Source: Veillonella intestinalis (GTDB lineage: Bacteria > Bacillota > Negativicutes > Veillonellales > Veillonellaceae). From it: a stretch of 64,000 nt of DNA. This document shows, piece after piece, positions 1 to 7,937 of the stretch (position 1 is the first letter of the stretch; every line of letters begins with the position of its first letter). A model generated the notes under the pieces. It made no database searches, was not told the DNA's origin, and was given only the letters and a program-made list of their open reading frames with translations. Position numbers and translations under genes: made by a program. Where the stretch lies: NCBI RefSeq assembly GCF_943193155.1, contig NZ_CALPDB010000003.1:124001-188000 (forward strand), read 5' to 3'.

Positions 1-100
1 TGTATATGAAAAATGACATTATGTAATGCCAGGAAAAATAAAGTGTTGGGGGAGAGAAATCCTATTTGTAAAGAATAGAAAATATAAGATTGAATGCATA

Positions 101-137
101 AAAAAACACCGTTAGTTATAACTAACGGTGTTTTTTT
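101..137. terminator. Bidirectional intrinsic terminator
   Basis: A perfect inverted repeat (arms AACACCGTTAG and CTAACGGTGTT) is flanked by A6 on the left and T7 on the right, so it can end transcripts from either side. It lies just past the end of the leftward AEC transporter gene. Confidence 0.85.
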
Positions 138-170
138 ATGTTTTTATAGGTGATATTAATCACAGCAATA

Positions 171-1148
171 TTAAATTGGGAACGTATAATAAGCAAAGAG
201 GATAGCTATTGGCATAGTTATGGCTGAGAGGAGTGTTGTAGACATAACTACTTGGGTAGCAAACTCTGGATTATTTTTCATTTCAAAGGCAATTAGAGCT
301 GTGTTAACAGCGGAAGGAACGCTATAGGTAATAATAATAGCTTGGGCTGCAATCGGGTCGACTGGCTGATAAAGGAGGATGTATAATAACATAACTACAC
401 AAGCGAGTATAGGTCCCCCAATGAGACGTAGTGCTGTGGTAACCATCACATCTTTTTTGAAGAAATTATAAGGCGTGCGACTCATTTGAACGCCTAAGGT
501 AATCATGGCCATACCAACAAAGGCACTGGCGAATATATTGAGGGGTGACCATAGCACTAAGGTTGTTAAGTCATAAGGTATGAGGCGTGCTAATAAGGCG
601 GCTGGCGCGGCATAAAGGACGGGCATATGGAATACTAGCTTTAAAGCATCATGACGTGTTAGGAGACCAGAGCCAGCTTGATAGAAGCCTAAGGTATTGC
701 AGAAAATAGTTTGAATGATGAAGGTAGCAATAACAGCTACGATACCAGCCTCTAAATAAGGCGTTTGACCATCAACGATATAGGGCATATTGGAAAAAAC
801 AAAGGTAGCGATAGCGACCCCGATATTACCGCCATTATTAAACATGGTGGCATTCCGAACAATTTGTGTTTTTTTTCGATCATAGCCGAAGAATTTGGAT
901 ACGCCTAAGGCCATGAAGCTATTGGAGAATAAAATAATGAAGGCACATACTGAAATGCCAATACTTTCAGCGGTTAAGTGGGCTGTATATAAAGACCTAA
1001 ATACATAGGCTGGTAGTAATATAAAAAAGTTTAATTTGCTTAGTGAGCGCAAATCAAGTTTGAAGTTTTTATCCAATATAAAGCCAACTAATACTAAGGC
1101 TAAAATTGGCACGACACTTGTCCAGAAGATATGCAGAAATAATGACAA
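171..1148 (-). CDS. AEC-family transporter (auxin efflux carrier type)
   Basis: A 325-residue inner-membrane protein made almost wholly of hydrophobic helices, with a charged loop near residue 90 (YDRKKTQIVRN) followed by a polar motif FNNGGNIG. That Asn/Gly-rich stretch in the middle of a helix is typical of the AEC (auxin efflux carrier / malate permease) family, whose bacterial members export or exchange organic acids. The length matches the family. The gene is monocistronic, reading away from the modABC operon, with a terminator right after it. The substrate cannot be read from sequence; malate or another dicarboxylate is a family-level guess. Confidence 0.85.
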   Translation of the reverse strand: MSLFLHIFWTSVVPILALVLVGFILDKNFKLDLRSLSKLNFFILLPAYVFRSLYTAHLTAESIGISVCAFIILFSNSFMALGVSKFFGYDRKKTQIVRNATMFNNGGNIGVAIATFVFSNMPYIVDGQTPYLEAGIVAVIATFIIQTIFCNTLGFYQAGSGLLTRHDALKLVFHMPVLYAAPAALLARLIPYDLTTLVLWSPLNIFASAFVGMAMITLGVQMSRTPYNFFKKDVMVTTALRLIGGPILACVVMLLYILLYQPVDPIAAQAIIITYSVPSAVNTALIAFEMKNNPEFATQVVMSTTLLSAITMPIAILFAYYTFPI

Positions 1149-1314
1149 TAGAATGGCCTCCTTTACATTACTATTACACTATGTTTCATTTATACTATAA
1201 CGCAATTACAATGTAAAAGACAACCAAAATTGATAATAATAGGCGAATTGAATATTCTTTTTTATAATTTGTAATATTTTCTGTAAAAGAGAGGTGTAAA
1301 AACGGGACTATATA

Positions 1315-1343
1315 TTACAATTCCCTAATAAATGGGGTATAAT
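1315..1343 (+). promoter_or_regulatory. Sigma-70-type promoter for modABC
   Basis: TTACAA (1315-1320) and TATAAT (1338-1343) are separated by exactly 17 bases, about 110 bases before the modA start. No ModE-like palindrome was recognised around it. The 1149-1451 gap otherwise holds only AT-rich sequence and the leader. Confidence 0.7.
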
Positions 1344-1451
1344 GAATTTACAAATAGTCAATACATTGGCTAAGATGTGTCGTTTAGAGCATAGTCAGAA
1401 TGGACTAAGTACGGTGTGTAAATACTTAGCGAATTGAAGGAGGCAGTTTAC

Positions 1452-2255
1452 ATGAAACGGTACAAAATGTGGCTTATGGTTGCGTTAAGTGCTATGGCGT
1501 TGGCGGTGTCTGGATGTGGGGACTCATCAAATGATCAAAAGGCGGCGCAAGCAGTTAAATCGGAATCTATCACTGTATCGGCCGCAGCTAGCTTGCAAGC
1601 CGCAGCTAATGAATTAAAAGATAATTTTATTAAATCTCGTCATTTAGATCCAACTCAGATTACCCTTAACTTTGGTGGTTCTGGTACTTTGCGTCAACAA
1701 ATAGAAAATGGCGCACCTGCCAGCATTTTTATTTCGGCCGATGAAAAAAATATGCACCAATTGCAAGAGAAAAATTTAGTAACTAAAGTAAAACCATTAA
1801 TAGCTAATTCTTTAGTTTTGATTGTACCAAAAGATAAATCACAACTTACTATTGAACAATTAGCTAGTGTAAACCGTTTGGCATTGGGGACCATAGAGAC
1901 TGTACCAGCTGGGAAATATGCTAAACAAACATTGACGAAATTAAATCTTTGGAATCAAGTAGAAAATAAAGTGGTGTATGCAAAAGATGTAAAAGCCGTA
2001 GCTGCTTATGTAGCTGAAGGCTCTGCTGATGCAGGCTTTGTATATAAAACAGATGCTCTAGATTTGAAGGATCGTGTACAGATTGTTGCTACTGCACCAA
2101 GTGATAGCCATGATCCAATTCGCTATCCAATTGCTATTGTGACTAAATATGATAATGAATTGGCTCAGCAATTCTATGAATATTTAACCAGCAATGAAGC
2201 ACAACAAATTTTACAAAAATATGGGTTTACAAATATAGATAATAGCGCTAAGTAA
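1452..2255 (+). CDS. modA: Molybdate ABC transporter substrate-binding lipoprotein
   Basis: A 267-residue binding protein. The start is placed at the ATG at 1452 because AAGGAGG lies 9 bases upstream; an upstream TTG overlaps that ribosome site. It has a lipoprotein signal peptide ending in a lipobox (AVSGC, Cys about residue 22), so it should be tethered to the outer face of the inner membrane. The mature part opens with SITVSAAASLQAAANEL and has NFGGSGTLRQQIENGAPASIFISADEK, the anion-binding signature of the ModA/WtpA family (periplasmic-binding-protein type II fold). It is followed directly by the permease and ATPase genes. Molybdate is the likely ligand; tungstate is possible. Confidence 0.95.
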   Translation: MKRYKMWLMVALSAMALAVSGCGDSSNDQKAAQAVKSESITVSAAASLQAAANELKDNFIKSRHLDPTQITLNFGGSGTLRQQIENGAPASIFISADEKNMHQLQEKNLVTKVKPLIANSLVLIVPKDKSQLTIEQLASVNRLALGTIETVPAGKYAKQTLTKLNLWNQVENKVVYAKDVKAVAAYVAEGSADAGFVYKTDALDLKDRVQIVATAPSDSHDPIRYPIAIVTKYDNELAQQFYEYLTSNEAQQILQKYGFTNIDNSAK

Positions 2256-2276
2256 GAAATAGAAAGGTTGTTGAAT

Positions 2277-2945
2277 ATGAGCCCTTTATGGCTATCGTTG
2301 GAGGTAGCAAGCATTGCTCTCTGTAACATAGTCATAGGGGGCTTATTGCTTTGTTATATCTTGAAACGCTATAATTTTCCGGGTAAAACATTGATAGACT
2401 CTCTAGTGACTTTGCCGTTAGTATTGCCACCAGTGGTAGTGGGCTTTGCTTTATTATTAGTATTTACACCTGGTAATGCTTTGGGTGCTTGGTTAGATAC
2501 TCATGGCTGGCAGGTTGTGTTTTCAAAAGCTGGCGCTATTTTGGCATCATCCATTATTGGTTTTCCTTTGTTTTATCAAACTGTGCGGGCTGCTTTAGGT
2601 TCGATTGATCCGGCAGTAGAGGATATTGCACGCACCTTAGGCGCTTCTGAATGGCGAATTTTTTTCACTATTTCCATTCCTTTAGCTTGGAAAGGGATTC
2701 TAACAGGTAGTATTTTGGCCTTTAGTCGCGCTCTTGGTGAATTTGGTGCTACAATTTTAATCGCCGGTAATATTCCAGGCGTTACTAGGACTATGCCGTT
2801 GGCTATTTACTCTTTAGTAGAATTTGGTGATTATACAGGGGCTTTTGAATTGGTGATTTATATTTGTGCCCTTACATTAGGACTTCTTTGGACGGTCCAT
2901 TTTATTACTAAGGGCTCATTGTTTCAGTATCAAAAAGAACGCTAG
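2277..2945 (+). CDS. modB: Molybdate ABC transporter permease
   Basis: A 222-residue inner-membrane permease with about five or six helices. It carries the cytoplasmic EAA-loop motif (EDIARTLGASEWRIFFTISIPLAWKG form) that docks with the ATPase, and the ALGEFGATI motif characteristic of ModB/CysT-type permeases. The ATG at 2277 is chosen because GAAAGG sits about 9 bases upstream; two TTG codons just before it are less likely starts. It lies 21 bases after modA and 11 bases before modC, so the three genes are one operon. Confidence 0.95.
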   Translation: MSPLWLSLEVASIALCNIVIGGLLLCYILKRYNFPGKTLIDSLVTLPLVLPPVVVGFALLLVFTPGNALGAWLDTHGWQVVFSKAGAILASSIIGFPLFYQTVRAALGSIDPAVEDIARTLGASEWRIFFTISIPLAWKGILTGSILAFSRALGEFGATILIAGNIPGVTRTMPLAIYSLVEFGDYTGAFELVIYICALTLGLLWTVHFITKGSLFQYQKER

Positions 2946-2956
2946 GAGGTATGGGC

Positions 2957-3580
2957 ATGATATGTTTTGATATTGCCATACAAAGACCTACCATTTTAGT
3001 GCAAGGGTCAGGTACTCTTAGTGTTGGTATTACAACATTAACAGGGGCCTCTGGTAATGGTAAATCGACGTTAATTAAAAGTTTAGCTGGTTTAATCAAG
3101 CCTCGTGAGGGCTTTATTAAACAAGATCAGACCTTTTGGTTTCATAAAGAAAAGAATATTTTTGTAAAGCCACAAGAACGCTATGTAGGGTATATGCCAC
3201 AGGGGAATGTAATATTCCCACATATGAGTGTCTTACATAATATTACCTATAGTAAGCGTGGCGATGATGCCTTATTAGCGCGCATTATGGAACGTCTTCA
3301 ATTAGAACGATATAGGGAAAGCAAAGCGGGTAATTTATCTGGCGGTGAGCAACAGCGAGTGGCATTAGGGCGTGCTTTATATGCTAAGCCTTGTGTGTTG
3401 TTATTAGATGAACCATTATCTGCTTTAGATTGGACGTTACGTCATCAAGTGCAAGCTGATATTGCTGATATTATCAAAGAGTGGAATATTCCTTGTTTGT
3501 GGGTTACTCATGATGAAGATGAAGCTAAGGCGGTTGGCGACTATCATTGGAGTTTTGAAAAAGGTATATTACAAGGTTAA
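2957..3580 (+). CDS. modC: Molybdate ABC transporter ATPase, short form
   Basis: A 207-residue ABC ATPase with Walker A (GASGNGKST), signature (LSGGEQQRVALGRAL), Walker B (VLLLDEP) and a switch His (VTHDEDEA). The ATG at 2957 has AGGAGG 7 bases upstream; the ATG at 2951 is too close to it. Typical ModC proteins are about 350 residues because of a C-terminal molybdate-binding TOBE/Mop domain. Here the protein stops just after the nucleotide-binding domain, so feedback sensing by that domain is absent. A strong terminator follows. Confidence 0.93.
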   Translation: MICFDIAIQRPTILVQGSGTLSVGITTLTGASGNGKSTLIKSLAGLIKPREGFIKQDQTFWFHKEKNIFVKPQERYVGYMPQGNVIFPHMSVLHNITYSKRGDDALLARIMERLQLERYRESKAGNLSGGEQQRVALGRALYAKPCVLLLDEPLSALDWTLRHQVQADIADIIKEWNIPCLWVTHDEDEAKAVGDYHWSFEKGILQG

Positions 3581-3638
3581 TAATAGGTTAGTATACAAGG
3601 TTGATAATGGGTATATTATAAATACTATTAACGGCTTA

Positions 3639-3677
3639 GGGCTAGGAGCAATTAGAGATAGGCTCCTAGCCCTTTTT
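3639..3677 (+). terminator. Terminator of the modABC operon
   Basis: An 11-bp stem (GGGCTAGGAGC with GCTCCTAGCCC) is followed directly by T5, about 60 bases after the modC stop. Confidence 0.9.
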
Positions 3678-3710
3678 GTGTGCAGGACATACAATTAATT
3701 AAAAACAAAA

Positions 3711-3846
3711 ACGAGAAAAAGACCCCGAAGGGCCTTTTTCTCGTACTTTTATGGAAACCACTTGGTTTCGTATCATATAAGACGCCACTTGGCGTTAGTA
3801 CCAATTGAACTTTCAAATATATAATATAAGGAAATTCTTATTTCCT
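3711..3846. other. Cluster of four hairpins between modC and rubrerythrin
   Basis: Four inverted repeats occur in 136 bases: a long stem at 3711-3744 (ACGAGAAAAAG pairing with CTTTTTCTCGT), GAAACC/GGTTTC at 3754-3769, ACGCC/GGCGT at 3782-3795, and AGGAAA/TTTCCT at 3829-3846. The middle two share the loop CACTTGG. Read leftward, the first one is followed by a T-rich run and could terminate the rubrerythrin transcript. The remaining bases to 3968 show nothing recognisable. Confidence 0.55.
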
Positions 3847-3968
3847 ACTGTAACAGGGACTATTGTTAAATCAATGACAGAAACACTTGTATAGATTTAA
3901 ATTAGCACTTGCTTGATATTCTGAATAGCTCACTTGAGTACCATGCTTATTGCACAGTTTGATTTAAA

Positions 3969-4517
3969 TTATAAAGTTGTTTCAATGTGTTGGGAGAAGA
4001 ATGCTTGTGGGTGAGCACATACTGGGCAAAGCTGAGGAGCTTCAGTACCTACATGAATGTAACCGCAGTTTGCACAAATCCATGCTACTGGTTGTTCACG
4101 TTTGAATACGCGACCACCGTTTACAAATTCTACTAAGTCAAGATAACGTTCTTCATGACGAGCTTCGATTTTACCAACTTGTTCGAATAAGTAAGCAATT
4201 TTAGTGAAGCCTTCTTCTTTTGCTACTTTAGCAAATTCTGGGTACATTTCAGTGTGTTCGTAGTTTTCACCAGCAGCTGCATCTTTTAAGTTTACAACTA
4301 CGTCAGCATTTACATCGCCACCGTGTAATAATTTGAACCATACTTTAGCATGTGCGCTTTCGTTTAAAGCAGTTTCTTCAAAATAATCAGCGATTTTGTT
4401 TAAACCAGCTTTACGAGCTGCAGAAGCGTAGTAAGTATATTTACGGTTAGCTTGGGATTCGCCAGCAAAAGCGGCTTGTAAATTCTGTTCTGTTTTTGTA
4501 CCTTTTAATTCAGACAT
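3969..4517 (-). CDS. rbr: Rubrerythrin
   Basis: A 182-residue cytoplasmic peroxide reductase typical of anaerobes. The N-terminal four-helix domain carries the diiron ligands in ETALNESAHAKVWF and EQVGKIEARHEERY; the C-terminal rubredoxin-like domain has two CxxC pairs (CANCGY and CPVCAHP) that bind one iron and pass electrons to the diiron site. Length and domain order are standard. The start has AGAAGGAGAG upstream. A 22-base perfect dyad lies in the leader just upstream (see the separate entry), so expression is probably controlled there. It reduces hydrogen peroxide to water and supports oxygen tolerance. Confidence 0.97.
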   Translation of the reverse strand: MSELKGTKTEQNLQAAFAGESQANRKYTYYASAARKAGLNKIADYFEETALNESAHAKVWFKLLHGGDVNADVVVNLKDAAAGENYEHTEMYPEFAKVAKEEGFTKIAYLFEQVGKIEARHEERYLDLVEFVNGGRVFKREQPVAWICANCGYIHVGTEAPQLCPVCAHPQAFFSQHIETTL

Positions 4518-4535
4518 GTTAATCTCTCCTTCTTT

Positions 4536-4557
4536 ATTGTAGTAACTTTACTACAAT
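4536..4557 (-). promoter_or_regulatory. Perfect dyad in the rubrerythrin leader
   Basis: Arms ATTGTAGTA and TACTACAAT, 9 bp each, are separated by ACTT, immediately upstream of the rubrerythrin ribosome site. A TATGAT element overlaps its distal edge on the leftward strand, so the dyad lies at about the start of transcription. It could be a repressor operator or a 5' RNA stem-loop. It does not match the classic PerR box well. Confidence 0.6.
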
Positions 4558-5083
4558 CATAATGTACTTACAAAATGAAGTAAAAAATTAATAATAGCTT
4601 AGAAATACACTTTATAATGTTTACAACAATTCAAACTAATGAATAATCATTGTTGATTACATTATAGACTATGAAATTGAGAAAATCAAGCCCTGAATTC
4701 TAAAAAAATCAAAATTTGTCTATTTGATAATATTTATCAATGCTTGTGTTTGCTGGCTTTTTGGATTCTCGGTGACTTAAAATGGGCTAAATGCCTCAAA
4801 ATATGTAAATGAGAATGGATATCGTTGTAAATTCAAAGTTATTGAGAATTACCTATAAAATAGTAGGAATTAGAGTGGATAGATACCATGCATGGTATAG
4901 CTCACAAGTTTTCCTACTAATTGTAGTAGCCCTTACTAGTGAGTGAGGTAAAATTTGCTAAATTGTAGAATATTAAGAAAAAAGTACGCATAACCTAGTA
5001 CTTCGTTATATAATATAAAGTATAAAGAAATTAAAAAGAATTATATAATTAATAATGTATTTAGTGGAATTAAGGAGGCGTTT
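4558..5083. other. Intergenic region between rubrerythrin and the selenium cluster
   Basis: About 525 bases without a convincing gene. It contains a short dyad AATGA/TCATT at 4638-4651, a perfect 16-base palindrome ATACCATGCATGGTAT at 4883-4898, and nested inverted repeats at 4901-4943 (CTCAC with GTGAG enclosing CTACTA with TAGTAG). These could be operators or a leader RNA for the selD operon. No known riboswitch consensus was recognised. Confidence 0.5.
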
Positions 5084-5359
5084 ATGGCATTTGTACGATA
5101 TTATGTTGGCGATGTGGTTAAAATGAAAAAATCGCATCCTTGTGGCAGCGATGAATGGGAAGTTCGGCGCATTGGTACCGATTTTACAATAGTTTGTTGT
5201 GGCTGTGGCCATCAAGTAATGATTGCCCGCCCGAAATTTGAAAAGGCTGTTAAAAAGATTATACGTCGCGTAGAGCCTGAGCAAAGTAATGATACCTCTT
5301 TGTCAGTAGAAGTAGATGAAAAAGAGGCAAAACATTTAGGTGGTGAGTCAGTTGGTTAA
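5084..5359 (+). CDS. DUF951 family protein
   Basis: A 91-residue cytoplasmic protein with AAGGAGG 8 bases before the ATG. It has the DUF951 pattern: an N-terminal VGDVVKMKKSHPCGSDEWEVRRIGTD stretch, then CCGCGH and a basic segment (RPKFEKAVKKIIRRVEP). In many Firmicutes this small protein is encoded next to mechanosensitive channels or replication genes and its role is unknown. Here it heads the selenium cluster and its end overlaps the selD start by 20 bases, so the two are probably co-translated. Its C-terminal tail after about residue 66 is acidic and not part of the usual family core. Confidence 0.85.
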   Translation: MAFVRYYVGDVVKMKKSHPCGSDEWEVRRIGTDFTIVCCGCGHQVMIARPKFEKAVKKIIRRVEPEQSNDTSLSVEVDEKEAKHLGGESVG

Positions 5360-6380
5360 ATTGACAACCTATGCAGTTAAGGGTGGTTGTGCTTGTAAAT
5401 TAGGCCCTCATATTTTACAAAATGTATTAAAAGATGTGCCCTTTCCAACTAACGAGGCAGTACTTGTTAATATGCAAGGGGCTGATGATGCAGGGGTGTA
5501 TCAAATTAGTGATGATTTAGGGTTAGTGCAAACTGTTGATTTTTTTACGCCCATAGTAGATGATCCATATTTATTTGGTCAAATTGCAGCAGCGAATAGC
5601 TTAAGTGATGTTTACGCTATGGGTGGGACACCATTGACAGCGATGAATTTGGTGGGCTTTCCTGTTCCGCTAGTGGAACAGGGCGCACTTACGGCCGTGT
5701 TACAAGGGGCTATGAGTGTGTTAAAAGAAGCGAATGTTGTAGTAGTGGGTGGTCATAGTATAGAAAATGATACGCCTATTTTTGGCTTGTCTGTAACAGG
5801 GCGAGTTAATCCACAGCAGATATGGCGCAATCAAGGGGCTCAAGTGGGGGATGTCTTGATTCTCACTAAACCTCTGGGAACAGGCATTATGAGTACAGCG
5901 TTGAAAGGTGATTTGTTTCAAGCTGGTACTGAAGAAGCTATCGAAAGCATGCGTACCTTAAATAAATTAGCTTGTGAAACGGCACAAAATTTCGCAATTC
6001 ATGCTTGTACCGATATTACAGGTTTTAGTTTACTTGGCCATGGTAGTGAAATGGCTATGAGTAGTGATGTGTCCTTATCTATTCAAACGGAAGCATTACC
6101 TTTGTTTTCAGGTGTAACAGAAGCGGCTGAAATGGGCCTTGTGCCAGCGGCTACTTATGGTAATCGTAAGGCGATTACCTCTGTGACAGGGCTTGAGTCA
6201 TTGGATACTGTATGGAGTGATATTTGTTATGACCCTCAGACTTCAGGCGGTTTATTATTGTCTGTACCAGCTGATGAAGCAGAGGAATTATTAAACGCTT
6301 TGAAACAGGTAGGTCTTACACAAGCTCGAAATATCGGGCAAGTAGTGAAGAAAGGAGAGTATGCGGTTTATGTCAAATGA
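5340..6380 (+). CDS. selD: Selenide, water dikinase
   Basis: A 346-residue cytoplasmic enzyme that makes selenophosphate from selenide and ATP. The active-site motif GGCACK puts a cysteine at residue 17, the same position as in E. coli SelD, followed by the conserved Lys20. Downstream come the ATP-binding stretches DVYAMGGTPLTAMNLVGFP and GGHSIENDTPIFGLSVTGRV and the late motif DPQTSGGLL. The start is not certain: GTG at 5340 gives the E. coli-like numbering, but GTG 5343 or TTG 5352 could be used. The gene overlaps DUF951 and yedF, so it is in the middle of an operon. No selA, selB or selC is seen nearby. Confidence 0.95.
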   Translation: MVSQLVKLTTYAVKGGCACKLGPHILQNVLKDVPFPTNEAVLVNMQGADDAGVYQISDDLGLVQTVDFFTPIVDDPYLFGQIAAANSLSDVYAMGGTPLTAMNLVGFPVPLVEQGALTAVLQGAMSVLKEANVVVVGGHSIENDTPIFGLSVTGRVNPQQIWRNQGAQVGDVLILTKPLGTGIMSTALKGDLFQAGTEEAIESMRTLNKLACETAQNFAIHACTDITGFSLLGHGSEMAMSSDVSLSIQTEALPLFSGVTEAAEMGLVPAATYGNRKAITSVTGLESLDTVWSDICYDPQTSGGLLLSVPADEAEELLNALKQVGLTQARNIGQVVKKGEYAVYVK

Positions 6381-7056
6381 GGATATGAATGTAACGATTA
6401 ATACTAATTTAGTAGGGGCTGGTAATATTGTAGTGGACGTACGTGGTTCGCTTTGTCCCACCCCTGTAATTGAAACTAAGAAAGCCATGGAAGGACAGCC
6501 TAAGGCAGTATTTACTACGATTGTAGATAATGAGGTGAGTCGAGATAATGTGGCGAAATTTGGGCAATCCCGTCATTGCAAAGTGACTATTGTGGAAGAT
6601 GGCAAGGATTTTTATATTACTTTAACCCCGGAAACGGCTATAGATACGACTGCCGTTGGTGAGGGCGTAACCTTAGTAGAAACACCAGCGACAATGGCTA
6701 TGTTAGATACACCGGAACGAGCAGGTGGCAAAGTGTTGTTGGTGACAAAAGATTATTTAGGGGAAGGGAATCAAGAGTTGGGGCGCACTTTAATGAAAAC
6801 GTTTTGGTTTTGTTTAACTGAAGCAGATGTAAAGCCGGCAAAGGTATTCTTTATTAATAGTGGCGTGAAAATGGTAACTGAAGGATCCGAACATATAGAA
6901 AATCTTCAGAAATTAGCGGATGCTGGCGTGGAAATTGCGGCTTGCGGTATTTGTTTAGATTTTTATGGCATGAAAGAAAAGGTAGCCGTAGGCTCTATTA
7001 CCAATTTGTATGCAATTACTGATGCGATGATGACGGAATCCATGGTGATATTATAA
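6370..7056 (+). CDS. yedF: Sulfurtransferase-like selenium metabolism protein YedF
   Basis: A protein of about 228 residues with two parts. The N-terminal TusA/SirA-like domain has VDVRGSLCPTPVIETKKAM, where the Cys of the CPxP motif is the family's sulfur/selenium carrier residue. The C-terminal DsrE-like domain includes DYLGEGNQELGRTLMKTFWF and GVEIAACGICLDFYG. This two-domain architecture next to selD is the YedF family tied to selenium traits. The start overlaps the end of selD; ATG 6370 is chosen over 6361 because AAAGGAGAG ends only 3 bases before 6361. It probably hands selenium to or from SelD. Confidence 0.92.
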   Translation: MSNEDMNVTINTNLVGAGNIVVDVRGSLCPTPVIETKKAMEGQPKAVFTTIVDNEVSRDNVAKFGQSRHCKVTIVEDGKDFYITLTPETAIDTTAVGEGVTLVETPATMAMLDTPERAGGKVLLVTKDYLGEGNQELGRTLMKTFWFCLTEADVKPAKVFFINSGVKMVTEGSEHIENLQKLADAGVEIAACGICLDFYGMKEKVAVGSITNLYAITDAMMTESMVIL

Positions 7057-7089
7057 ACATGTAGAATAGGCTGTATGAGGAAACTGGGT

Positions 7090-7395
7090 ATGGAAATTTT
7101 AATAGTTTTTACTAATTATTATTTTGCCACGAAGGCTGAAAAAGCATTAAAAGCAGCGGAGATTAAGTTGCAACTGATTCCAACCCCAGCTGTACTACAC
7201 CATGCTTGTGGCCTTTGCATTTTATGTTCCAAATGTGATTTAGAGGCGGTTCTGCTTATTTTAAAAGAATCTCGTATAACCCATTCAGGTGTGTATGAGT
7301 ATGATCGAGCGGCTAAAAAGTGTACTAAACTCACAAGCATAGATTATTGTGAAAAAGCTCATGATGGATATACGGAAGGTGAGTATTATGAATGA
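7090..7395 (+). CDS. DUF3343 protein, selenium-cluster partner
   Basis: A 101-residue cytoplasmic protein. It opens with a short strand ([21 protein letters not shown]), followed by a Cys-rich motif [10 protein letters not shown] at about residues 42-51, and the overall pattern (putative Se/S carrier, DUF3343) recurs beside yedF and selD in anaerobes. The start is set at the ATG at 7090, 8 bases after GAGGA. It ends by overlapping the next gene by 8 bases. The clustered cysteines could carry selenium or sulfur; that is inference. Confidence 0.8.
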   Translation: MEILIVFTNYYFATKAEKALKAAEIKLQLIPTPAVLHHACGLCILCSKCDLEAVLLILKESRITHSGVYEYDRAAKKCTKLTSIDYCEKAHDGYTEGEYYE

Positions 7396-7774
7396 GACAA
7401 TTAAAGAGCTAATCGGGGCTGCAGATATAGCTATTAAGGAAGAGCGTTTTGATGATTTATTAGAGTTTTATACCGATGATGCTGTGTTAGTGGTGAAACC
7501 AGGGTTAGAAGTAAAAGGTAAGGATAAGATTAAAGAAGCATTTATAAAAATTGCTGCTTATTTTAAGAATAGTATCGTACCGACACAAGGAAAAATGCAG
7601 ATGATAGAAGCAGGAGATACAGTTCTTGTTTTATCACAAACCTTATTAGAGGCTACGAATAAAGAAGAGTCAGAATATAGTATGGAACGAAGAGCAACCT
7701 ATGTATATAGAAAGGTTAATGGACAATGGTTATGTGCTATAGATAATTCATACGGCACCTCTTTGCTCGATTAA
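7388..7774 (+). CDS. NTF2-like / SnoaL-type small protein
   Basis: A 128-residue cytoplasmic protein with the cone-shaped NTF2-like fold pattern: a helical start ([28 protein letters not shown]), [17 protein letters not shown], then alternating strands ending in [23 protein letters not shown]. It resembles the DUF4440/SgcJ group. The ATG at 7388 follows GGAAGGTGAG and overlaps the DUF3343 gene, making it the last gene of the selenium operon; a terminator follows. Substrate or partner is unknown, and whether it takes part in selenium metabolism is only suggested by position. Confidence 0.8.
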   Translation: MNETIKELIGAADIAIKEERFDDLLEFYTDDAVLVVKPGLEVKGKDKIKEAFIKIAAYFKNSIVPTQGKMQMIEAGDTVLVLSQTLLEATNKEESEYSMERRATYVYRKVNGQWLCAIDNSYGTSLLD

Positions 7775-7828
7775 CCTTGCATCATTACAGTCATGATATA
7801 AGTTAAATGCTTTATATATAAATATACA

Positions 7829-7870
7829 AAAAGTCTACGCACACAATCTATGGAGCGTAGACTTTTTTAT
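7829..7870. terminator. Bidirectional terminator
   Basis: Stem AGTCTACGC/GCGTAGACT is flanked by A5 and T6. It lies between the converging selenium operon and the GT51 gene and can serve both. Confidence 0.9.
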
Positions 7871-7937
7871 TACTATAGTTATTTAGAAGTTAAATTTTAG
7901 TAGTGAGTAGTAAACTATGAAACTTGGCACAGCCTAA

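Noticed and set aside
5340-7395. Selenocysteine (in-frame TGA) in the selenium cluster proteins
   Set aside because: SelD has Cys at the active position and YedF and DUF3343 read through with ordinary codons; no in-frame TGA extension with conserved sequence was seen.
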